From the NCBI GenBank assembly GCA_964386405.1, contig CAYLRW010000063.1, positions 1-8,557 of the forward strand: 8,557 nt of DNA, read 5' to 3'. The position numbers were made by a program, and so were the translations under genes. Below the pieces are notes generated by a model. That model worked only from the letters and a program-made list of their open reading frames with translations, searched no databases and was not told the origin of the DNA. This stretch comes from RZYP01 sp964386405 (GTDB lineage: Bacteria > Bacillota > Negativicutes > Acidaminococcales > Acidaminococcaceae). Every line of letters begins with the position of its first letter. The stretch's first letter is position 1. This document shows, piece after piece, positions 1 to 5,580 of this stretch.

Positions 1-771
1 GGCGCTACAGAAAATCTGATGATGGCGGCGACAATGGCAGAGGGCGTTACCATTATTGAAAACGCTGCCCAGGAACCGGAAATTGTTGACTTGGCCAACT
101 ATTTGAATGTAATGGGTGCCAAGGTTCGCGGAGCCGGTACTAATGTGCTTCACATCAGCGGCGTCAAGGAGCTGAAGGGCGCTGAACACACTGTTATTCC
201 TGACCGCATTGAAGCAGGTACATACATGGTAGCGGCAGCAATGACGCAGGGCGACGTGCGTGTGGAAAATGTTTTAACTGAGCATCTGAAACCTCTGATT
301 GCCAAACTGAAAGAGGCAGGCGCGACTATTTACGAAGATATCGGCGGTGTTCGTGTCATCGGCAGTGAAAAAATCAAACCAATTACGATCAAAACGCTGC
401 CTTATCCGGGTTTTCCTACAGATATGCAAGCCCAAGTAATGGCATTGATGACGATTGCCGATGGCCGTAGTTTTGTAACAGAAACCGTGTTTGAAAACAG
501 GTTCATGCATGTTGAGGAACTTATCCGCATGGGTGCTGATATTCATACCGAAGGGCGTAGTGCCACTATTCAGGGTGTGCCCAAGCTGATGGGCTGTCAG
601 GTACGTGCTACCGACCTGAGGGCAGGCGCGGCAATGATACTGGCTGGTTTAGTTGCTGATGGTATTACTGAGATAGGCGATATTTATCATATTGACCGTG
701 GTTATGAAGAGATAGTTAACAAGTTATGCAGTTTAGGCGCTGATATCGAAAGACGCGATATCCAAAATTGA
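1..771 (+). CDS. murA: UDP-N-acetylglucosamine 1-carboxyvinyltransferase, 3' part (MurA)
   Basis: This is the C-terminal 256 residues of MurA; the 5' end lies outside the window. MurA is the cytoplasmic enzyme that transfers enolpyruvate from PEP to UDP-GlcNAc, the first committed step of peptidoglycan synthesis and the target of fosfomycin. The first codons read GATENLMMAA, a MurA hallmark, and the frame is open from base 1. Further family motifs are ENAAQEPEIVDLANYL, PDRIEAGTYMVAAA, FPTDMQAQ, TETVFENRFMH, ATDLRAGAA and HIDRGYE. By comparison with E. coli MurA, the codons at 421, 619 and 697 encode the counterparts of active-site Asp305, Arg371 and Arg397. The catalytic Cys loop (Cys115 in E. 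coli) is upstream and cannot be checked. The gene ends in TGA, 21 bases before mreB, with no terminator between them, so the two are probably cotranscribed. Whether this is the MurAA or MurAB paralogue is not provable here, but the mreB neighbour resembles the murAA locus of Bacillus. Confidence 0.97.
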   Translation, partial: GATENLMMAATMAEGVTIIENAAQEPEIVDLANYLNVMGAKVRGAGTNVLHISGVKELKGAEHTVIPDRIEAGTYMVAAAMTQGDVRVENVLTEHLKPLIAKLKEAGATIYEDIGGVRVIGSEKIKPITIKTLPYPGFPTDMQAQVMALMTIADGRSFVTETVFENRFMHVEELIRMGADIHTEGRSATIQGVPKLMGCQVRATDLRAGAAMILAGLVADGITEIGDIYHIDRGYEEIVNKLCSLGADIERRDIQN

Positions 772-792
772 TATGTTGGGAGAAGAATTTTT

Positions 793-1818
793 ATGCAGCT
801 GTTTAAAAGTGTAGACATAGGTGTTGATTTAGGCACAGCTAATATTCTTGTTTATCTGAAAGGCAGCGGGATTGTTTTACGCGAGCCTTCTGTAGTTGCT
901 ATTGATAGGAATACCAATAAGATCCTGGCTATTGGTGAAGAGGCAAAAACCATGCTTGGTCGCACACCGGGCAACATCGTTGCTATCAGACCATTGCGTG
1001 AAGGAGTAATTGCCGATTATGATATGACGCAGAGCATGTTGGAAAATGTGATTCAGCGGGTAGCAGGCAAGAGCCTTTTCTTCAAACCGCGTGTGGTAAT
1101 TTGTATTCCTTCCGGTGTTACAACCGTTGAAAAGAGAGCAGTTTTGGAGGCAGCTATCCAATCTGGTGCTTCTAAAACTTACCTGGTCGAAGAGCCGATT
1201 GCCGCTGCCATGGGTGCAGGTCTGGAAATCAGTGAATCAAGAGGTGCGATGGTCGTTGACATCGGTGGTGGTACGACAGATATTGCCGTAATGAGTTTGG
1301 GCGGTGTCGTAGTAAGTGATTCTTTGCGTGTTGGCGGGGACAAGTTTGACGAAGCAATTGTACGTTTTGTTAAAAAGGAACGTAATGTTCTGATTGGTGA
1401 GCCAACAGCGGAAGAAATCAAAATAAAAGTTGCGACTGTTTTCAAAGGCAACAGGCAAACAGAGATTGAAGTGCGTGGACGTGATTTGGTGAGTGGTCTG
1501 CCGACGACGATCAAACTTACTTCTGATGAAATTTATAGAGCACTGAAGGAACCGGTTGCCACCTTGGTAAGCTGTGTGCGTTCCGTCTTGGAAAAGACGC
1601 CGCCGGAATTATCCTCCGACATCATCGACCGCGGTATCGTTTTAACTGGCGGTGGTGCATTGCTTGATGGAATGCCGGAACTTTTACAGGCAGAGACCGG
1701 CATAGCCACCATAGTTGCTGACAGACCGCTTGAATGTGTAGCTGTTGGAACCGGCAAAGTTTTATCTTCCTTGCAAAAATTAAAAGACAGCGTTGTAATG
1801 ACGCACAATAAGAAATAA
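793..1818 (+). CDS. mreB: Rod shape-determining protein, MreB/Mbl family actin homologue
   Basis: This 341-residue bacterial actin has the usual family length. MreB proteins form membrane-associated filaments that guide the elongasome (MreCD, RodA, PBP2) and set rod shape. The ATPase-fold motifs are all present: phosphate-1 GVDLGTAN (residues 10-17), EEPIAAAMGAG (133-143), phosphate-2 DIGGGTTD (156-163) and the adenosine motif LTGGGALL (284-291). The run GRTPGNIVAIRPL, followed by GVIADY, is typical of the Mbl/MreB branch. Position immediately after murA matches the murAA-spoIID-spoIIQ-spoIIID-mbl order of Bacillus, so the protein may be the Mbl orthologue; the name mreB is used for the family. 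The ATG is preceded by GGGAGAAG at 778-785, a good ribosome binding site. No promoter is visible in the 21-base gap, so expression from a murA transcript is likely. The extra C-terminal tail (residues about 328-341, ending in NKK) is hydrophilic and unremarkable. Confidence 0.96.
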   Translation: MQLFKSVDIGVDLGTANILVYLKGSGIVLREPSVVAIDRNTNKILAIGEEAKTMLGRTPGNIVAIRPLREGVIADYDMTQSMLENVIQRVAGKSLFFKPRVVICIPSGVTTVEKRAVLEAAIQSGASKTYLVEEPIAAAMGAGLEISESRGAMVVDIGGGTTDIAVMSLGGVVVSDSLRVGGDKFDEAIVRFVKKERNVLIGEPTAEEIKIKVATVFKGNRQTEIEVRGRDLVSGLPTTIKLTSDEIYRALKEPVATLVSCVRSVLEKTPPELSSDIIDRGIVLTGGGALLDGMPELLQAETGIATIVADRPLECVAVGTGKVLSSLQKLKDSVVMTHNKK

Positions 1819-1824
1819 TATAAT
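1819..1824 (+). promoter_or_regulatory. Possible -10 element for the glycosidase gene
   Basis: A perfect TATAAT lies directly after the mreB stop codon, in AT-rich sequence. The nearest -35-like hexamer, TTGTAA at 1793-1798, is 20 bases upstream, too far for a good match, and there is no extended -10 TG. If the element is active, transcription would start near 1831 and the 1841-1865 hairpin would lie in the leader of the glycosidase mRNA. AT-rich sequence yields TATAAT by chance easily, so this is weak. Confidence 0.3.
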
Positions 1825-1840
1825 ATTGTTATTAATTAAG

Positions 1841-1865
1841 TACACAGCCTGCATCAGGCTGTGTA
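1841..1865 (+). terminator. Perfect 10-bp hairpin between mreB and the glycosidase gene
   Basis: The arms TACACAGCCT (1841-1850) and AGGCTGTGTA (1856-1865) pair perfectly around the loop GCATC. The following bases, TTGTCATTAG, are only partly T-rich, so it is a poor canonical intrinsic terminator. It could end or attenuate murA-mreB transcription, protect a 3' end, or act in the leader of the next gene, whose ribosome binding site starts only 12 bases downstream. The structure is clear; the terminator label is a best guess. Confidence 0.5.
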
Positions 1866-1876
1866 TTGTCATTAGT

Positions 1877-1882
1877 GGAGGT
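1877..1882 (+). promoter_or_regulatory. Ribosome binding site that fixes the glycosidase start
   Basis: GGAGGT lies 4 bases before the ATG at 1887. It supports that start over the in-frame TTG at 1866, which would begin inside the hairpin and lacks a ribosome binding site, and over the ATG at 1908. Confidence 0.75.
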
Positions 1883-1886
1883 AAAG

Positions 1887-3275
1887 ATGCGCATAATAAT
1901 ATCATCTATGTTAGTTATTTTGTCCTTTTTGTTAGCTGTACCTTCGGAAGCAGCTCTCATCAGCAACTTACGGGTTGGAGCTTATACGGACAAAACGAGG
2001 ATTGTTCTTGATTTGGATGCAGTGCCGCAATACTCGGAAATACTTTCCGGCAGCCAGCTTAGTATTAATATTGATGCAGATGTAAAACAGGAATATTTGC
2101 TTACGCCTAGAAGTGATTTCGTAAAAAAAGTTACGTCGCACAAAGATGGCCAAGGTAAAACAAAAATTACCATTGATCTGGCAAATACAGATGGCTCATA
2201 CAAGATTTTTGCACTCAAAGCACCAAACCGTCTGGTTATTGATTTCTACAGATATGTGCTCAGCAAGCAAGTAACTGAAATAGATAAGGACCTGCGCTAT
2301 ATTTCTTGGCGCGATTATCAAAATGATAAACCCATCTGGCTCCATGTTTTGGAGATCGCACCACAAGGTGCGTACGAGTTGCGGCCAATTCTGGGCAAGG
2401 CAAATACCATCGACAAGGGAAGACTCTCAGCTGCGGTTCAGCAGACAGGTGCTTTTGCAGCTATAAACTCTTCTTATTTTGATAGTTCCAAGTGGATTGT
2501 TGGCAATTTGAAAATAGATGATAAGTGGGTTTCCTGTGATTTCACACCGCGTACAGCGCTTGTCATTGACCAGGCAGGAAAAGCAAAAATTATGCCGGAC
2601 TTGTGTTATGAAGGACAAGCTGTAACAGGAAATGGCAAGAAGGCTGAAATAACCGGTATCAATAGGGAAAGACTGACTAATGATCTGATTATTTACAATA
2701 ACTTTTATGGGGCAAGCACAGGTACTAATAAGTTCGGCAGAGAAGTAAGGATCGAGAAAGGCAAGGTTACAGAAATAGGTATTAACGGTAACATGGCCTT
2801 GCGGGAAGGCAGTCTCGTCCTTTCAGGTCATGGGAGCAGTGCAGAATATTTGCAGAAGCTGAAAGTTGGCAGCCGCATAGAAATTCGTCAGACTTTGGAA
2901 CAGGCAGAGGCTGATAAAGCGAAACATGTAATTGGTGCTGGTCCTTTACTGGTTAGTAAGGGTAAACCTTCGGTAACGGCAGAGGAAGAACAATTTCCAG
3001 CTGACATCAAAATCGGCAGTGCCCCACGCACAGCCCTTGGCATCAAGGCAGATGGCAGTGTTATTCTTGTAGTTGCTGAAGGACGTTCCGCAGTAAGTGC
3101 AGGTTTGACTCTCAATGAATTGGCTGATTATATGTTAAAATTAGGTGCGCAAGATGCAATGAACTTTGACGGTGGCGGTTCCAGCGAGATGGTTTTGAAT
3201 AAAAAGGTAATGAATAACCCATCTGATGGTTCTGAACGGCCAGTTCGTGCTGGACTGGGTGTTTTTCGTAATTAG
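1887..3275 (+). CDS. Exported AMIN-like and phosphodiester glycosidase (NAGPA) domain protein
   Basis: This 462-residue protein has an N-terminal signal peptide (residues 1 to about 23, hydrophobic MLVILSFLLAV, likely cut near PSEA-A). Residues about 24-120 (ISNLRVGAYTDKTRIVLDLD onward) resemble an AMIN domain, a beta-rich module that localises proteins to peptidoglycan or septal structures. Residues about 145-462 match the phosphodiester glycosidase family (Pfam NAGPA, PF09992), named for the mammalian enzyme that uncovers mannose 6-phosphate. Motifs seen are AAINSSYFD (191-199), GAGPLLV (350-356), APRTALGI (379-386), DGGGSSEMV (428-436) and NNPSDGSERPV (443-453), the last two being strongly typical. 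The protein should act outside the cytoplasmic membrane, presumably on a glycan-phosphate bond in the envelope; its substrate is unknown. It follows the murA-mreB pair, which fits a wall role. Start chosen at the ATG at 1887 from the GGAGGT site. The family call is firm, the AMIN assignment moderate, and the function inferred. Confidence 0.88.
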   Translation: MRIIISSMLVILSFLLAVPSEAALISNLRVGAYTDKTRIVLDLDAVPQYSEILSGSQLSINIDADVKQEYLLTPRSDFVKKVTSHKDGQGKTKITIDLANTDGSYKIFALKAPNRLVIDFYRYVLSKQVTEIDKDLRYISWRDYQNDKPIWLHVLEIAPQGAYELRPILGKANTIDKGRLSAAVQQTGAFAAINSSYFDSSKWIVGNLKIDDKWVSCDFTPRTALVIDQAGKAKIMPDLCYEGQAVTGNGKKAEITGINRERLTNDLIIYNNFYGASTGTNKFGREVRIEKGKVTEIGINGNMALREGSLVLSGHGSSAEYLQKLKVGSRIEIRQTLEQAEADKAKHVIGAGPLLVSKGKPSVTAEEEQFPADIKIGSAPRTALGIKADGSVILVVAEGRSAVSAGLTLNELADYMLKLGAQDAMNFDGGGSSEMVLNKKVMNNPSDGSERPVRAGLGVFRN

Positions 3276-3280
3276 GCACC

Positions 3281-3309
3281 TTGCCAAACAATAATGCGCA
3301 TATTATAAT
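3281..3309 (+). promoter_or_regulatory. Near-consensus sigma70-type promoter
   Basis: TTGCCA (3281-3286, 5 of 6 consensus bases) and TATAAT (3304-3309, perfect) are separated by exactly 17 bases. It starts 6 bases after the glycosidase stop codon. Transcription would begin near 3316, giving a leader of about 38 bases with a strong ribosome binding site before the small exported-protein gene at 3354. It is the best promoter in the window and suggests high, largely constitutive expression. Confidence 0.8.
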
Positions 3310-3339
3310 GAAAGTAGGAGTATAGCTCTTAAAGATGGA

Positions 3340-3346
3340 AGGAGGG
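3340..3346 (+). promoter_or_regulatory. Strong ribosome binding site of the lipoyl-like gene
   Basis: AGGAGGG lies 7 bases before the ATG at 3354, an ideal sequence and spacing. It fixes this start over the internal ATG at 3381, which has no such site. Together with the near-consensus promoter, it predicts an abundant product. Confidence 0.8.
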
Positions 3347-3353
3347 CACCCTG

Positions 3354-3692
3354 ATGTTATTGCACAAAGAAAAATTTCACATGACGTTTGTTACTATATT
3401 AATGTTGGTAGGCTTGGTATTTTTCGCCGCTGCGTTACCGGCAGTACAAGCGAATGCAAGTAATGCTTCCACGGTAGCACAGGTCAGCAGTCTGAATGGC
3501 ACAGTCGTTGCCGATGGTCTTGTAACAATCGGAACACCGGTCAAAGAAGGACAGGTTCTTGTGATGGTGAAAACATTTGCCGGTAATGCACCGGCAGCAA
3601 GGGCTAGTATCGATGGCACTGTTGCCGAAGTAATGGTTGTTCCAGGCTCGGAAATTACTGCCGGACAGATTGTGGTAACGATTAAGCCTTAA
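3354..3692 (+). CDS. Small exported protein with a lipoyl/biotinyl-like domain lacking the attachment lysine
   Basis: This 112-residue protein has a basic N-terminus (MLLHKEKFH), a hydrophobic segment at about 11-30 and a likely signal peptidase site near AVQA-NA (about 33-34), so it is probably exported; an uncleaved anchor is also possible. Residues about 42-112 form two half-motifs of a biotinyl/lipoyl hammerhead fold: NGTVV..GTPVKEGQVLV (49-70) and DGTVAEVMVVPGSEITAGQIVV (split here only by wording; residues 87-108). In carrier proteins an MKM or DKA loop with the modified lysine joins the halves; here the joint reads FAGNAPAARAS, with no lysine. It is therefore unlikely to be a biotin or lipoate carrier and may be a structural module like those in periplasmic adaptor (HlyD-type) proteins. 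Its own promoter and terminator make it a one-gene unit. It has no catalytic motif that I recognise, and its function is unknown. Confidence 0.82.
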   Translation: MLLHKEKFHMTFVTILMLVGLVFFAAALPAVQANASNASTVAQVSSLNGTVVADGLVTIGTPVKEGQVLVMVKTFAGNAPAARASIDGTVAEVMVVPGSEITAGQIVVTIKP

Positions 3693-3705
3693 CAAGGCAA
3701 AAAAT

Positions 3706-3738
3706 AAAAACCGGCGCGCATGTTGTGCGTCGGTTTTT
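3706..3738 (+). terminator. Strong intrinsic terminator after the lipoyl-like gene
   Basis: The arms 3706-3720 (AAAAACCGGCGCGCA) and 3724-3738 (TGTGCGTCGGTTTTT) pair over 15 positions, two of them G-U, around the loop TGT, and end in five T. It starts 14 bases after the stop codon. The A-run on the 5' arm means it may also work on the opposite strand. Confidence 0.92.
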
Positions 3739-3756
3739 GAACATTATGAGGTTATT

Positions 3757-5448
3757 ATGAGAAAAACGCATTTATCATTCTTTTTTTTGTTTTTTTTATT
3801 TTTTTTTGCACAAGCTGTTTCAGCTGCTACACCGATCATCACTGTGGATGAACTGCGCCCAGGTATGCACGGTATAGCCAAAACAGTCATCAGCGGGGCT
3901 GATATTGAAACTTTTGACGTAGAAATTCTTGGTGTTACCGGTTCACAAGCTGAAGGCCATAGTATTTTGGTCAAAGCTTCCGGCGATCTTATTGAGCGTT
4001 CAGGCGGGATAGCTCAAGGCATGAGCGGCAGTCCTGTCTATATTAACGGGCGTTTGGCAGGTGCTGTTGCTTACGGTAAAGCATTTTCTGATCCGGATTA
4101 TTGCTTTTTGACACCGATTGAAGAAATGCTTGCGATGTTTGAAAAAACTGATCCGCGTCCATCAGCTTTTTTACCGAAAAATTCGCCTTTAATGGCTAGC
4201 GGCTTTACCGCTGAAGGCATGAAGTATCTTACGGAAAAGTTGGCAGCTTTGGATTTGAAACCATTAGCTGTTCCTTCCGGGCAGAAGGAAATTGATAATG
4301 TCCAGCTGGAACCAGGCAGTTCGGTAGGTGTTGAGCTTATTCGCGGCGACATCAGACTGGGAGCTATCGGTACAGTAACCTGGATGGATGACGATGGCAG
4401 GATTTTGGCCTTTGGACATCCCTTTCTGCAGCGCGGCGATGCAGATTATTTCATGACTAATGCCTGGATTTTTGCCTCCATTCCTAATGTTGAGAGTTCC
4501 TATAAGGTAGGTGCATTGGGTAATGCGGTCGGGGCAATCACCCAGGATAGATCCGTAGGCATTGCAGGTAAAATGAACAAATATCCGCACATTATCCCTA
4601 TGTTTGTTTCGGTGACGGATACGGATCGCGGAATTAATAAGAGCGCAACGGTACAGATGGTTACCGATGAAGCCCTTGTACCGCTGATGCTTGATGCAGT
4701 CTGTTTTAACACTGTCAGCGCAACCACTGACCGTAACGGCGGCGGCACGGCGAGAGTAAGCTTCCGCATTTCTGCACGCGGTGAGAACAGTGGCGAGATT
4801 ACTATCAGTAGAGAAAATATGTTTTATAATCCTAGCAATCTGGCTAAAGCAATCAACGGTGAACTTGTTTACGTCAGCGACCTGCTCATGAACAATAAAT
4901 TTGAAAAGGTTACGCTTTTCGATGTCAATGTCAATATTGAAGCAACTTCAAAGTGTGATGTGGCTGAAATAACTCGTGTTAATGTCCTGAACGGTCAGGT
5001 AAAAGCTGGTGAGAATGTTACTTTAGAAGTAGAGTTCCAGCCATACCGCAGTGCAAAATTCACCAAGACCTTTGATTTTAAAGTGCCTGCTAATCGTAAA
5101 AAGGGGCCGTTGTCTTTAATTGTACGCGGTGGTGCGTCTTCAGCTTGGTTGGCTACTGTTTTACAAAAGCAGCAGTCAGCTGATGTTGTGCCTAAGCAGG
5201 ATGATAAGAAGACACTGAACGATTTCCTGCGAGATTTTAATGACTACGACAAGAATAATGAAATGATAATAGATGTAATGCCTAATACAGGTGCTTCGGC
5301 GCAAACCAAGAACAATGAGAAATCTGCCGAAGACCAAGCTGCTCTGACTATTAAGGCGCTCTTCAAGGGAAGCAAGGCAAAGGAAAAATATCCCGTCGAT
5401 TTTATTGTTGACGGCGAAACTGAAGTGACGGTACAAGTCGTTCAGTAA
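3757..5448 (+). CDS. Exported SpoIVB-type (S55) peptidase-domain protein with permuted motif order
   Basis: This 563-residue protein has a signal peptide made almost wholly of Phe and Leu (residues 8-17, likely cut near VSA-A at 23-24). Residues about 28-130 hold the serine block: VDELRPGMHGIAKTV, FDVEILGV and GGIAQGMSGSPVYING, with the likely nucleophile Ser90. Residues about 188-285 hold the histidine block: GTVTWMDDDGRILAFGHPF (His221) and the TQDRSVGIAGKM segment. In Bacillus SpoIVB, which cleaves SpoIVFA to activate sigma-K, the histidine block (His236) comes first and the Ser378 block last, and a PDZ domain precedes them; here the order is reversed and no PDZ is apparent. The rest (about 300-563) is beta-rich and unassigned. 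Similar long S55 proteins occur in non-sporulating phyla, so a sporulation role is not implied. The ATG has a modest site, GAGG at 3748-3751. The gene sits between two terminators with no clear promoter. Protease activity is plausible but unproven. Confidence 0.9.
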   Translation: MRKTHLSFFFLFFLFFFAQAVSAATPIITVDELRPGMHGIAKTVISGADIETFDVEILGVTGSQAEGHSILVKASGDLIERSGGIAQGMSGSPVYINGRLAGAVAYGKAFSDPDYCFLTPIEEMLAMFEKTDPRPSAFLPKNSPLMASGFTAEGMKYLTEKLAALDLKPLAVPSGQKEIDNVQLEPGSSVGVELIRGDIRLGAIGTVTWMDDDGRILAFGHPFLQRGDADYFMTNAWIFASIPNVESSYKVGALGNAVGAITQDRSVGIAGKMNKYPHIIPMFVSVTDTDRGINKSATVQMVTDEALVPLMLDAVCFNTVSATTDRNGGGTARVSFRISARGENSGEITISRENMFYNPSNLAKAINGELVYVSDLLMNNKFEKVTLFDVNVNIEATSKCDVAEITRVNVLNGQVKAGENVTLEVEFQPYRSAKFTKTFDFKVPANRKKGPLSLIVRGGASSAWLATVLQKQQSADVVPKQDDKKTLNDFLRDFNDYDKNNEMIIDVMPNTGASAQTKNNEKSAEDQAALTIKALFKGSKAKEKYPVDFIVDGETEVTVQVVQ

Positions 5449-5463
5449 AATTGAATGCAAAGC

Positions 5464-5501
5464 AAAACTGTGATATTCTTAAAGAGTATCACAGTTTTTT
5501 T
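5464..5501 (+). terminator. Strong intrinsic terminator after the S55 gene
   Basis: AAAACTGTGATA (5464-5475) pairs with TATCACAGTTTT (5487-5498); the stem can extend by four more pairs, one G-U, leaving the loop TAA. It runs into seven T (5495-5501). It separates the S55 gene from the mla operon. Confidence 0.93.
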
Positions 5502-5532
5502 GTATTAAATTGCAGGTAAATTCTTTTTTATC

Positions 5533-5561
5533 TTGAATTATACCCATGTAATAGTTATTTT
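5533..5561 (+). promoter_or_regulatory. Possible promoter of the mla operon
   Basis: The AT-rich gap between the terminator and mlaE must hold the operon promoter. The best-spaced pair is TTGAAT (5533-5538) and TATTTT (5556-5561), 17 bases apart, each 4 of 6 consensus bases. An alternative -10 is TGTAAT at 5547-5552, with only a T-run at the -35 position. Neither is strong and no operator repeat is visible. Confidence 0.3.
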
Positions 5562-5580
5562 TTAATTACCGGGTTGAAAT

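Noticed and set aside
1866..1887. TTG at 1866 as start of the glycosidase gene
   Set aside because: It overlaps the end of the hairpin, lacks a ribosome binding site and would add seven residues before a normal signal peptide; the ATG at 1887 has GGAGGT in place.
3354..3692. Biotin carrier subunit of a sodium-pumping decarboxylase or acetyl-CoA carboxylase
   Set aside because: The protein carries a signal peptide and has no MKM or other lysine at the joint of the two half-motifs, and no decarboxylase genes are nearby.
3781..3807. T-rich tract as the T-run of a terminator
   Set aside because: No stable hairpin sits directly before it, and it is in frame within the Phe/Leu signal peptide of a clearly real gene.
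3757..5448. True SpoIVB, the sporulation signalling protease
   Set aside because: It lacks the PDZ domain, its motif blocks are in reverse order, it is longer than the roughly 426-residue SpoIVB, and no other sporulation gene is present.
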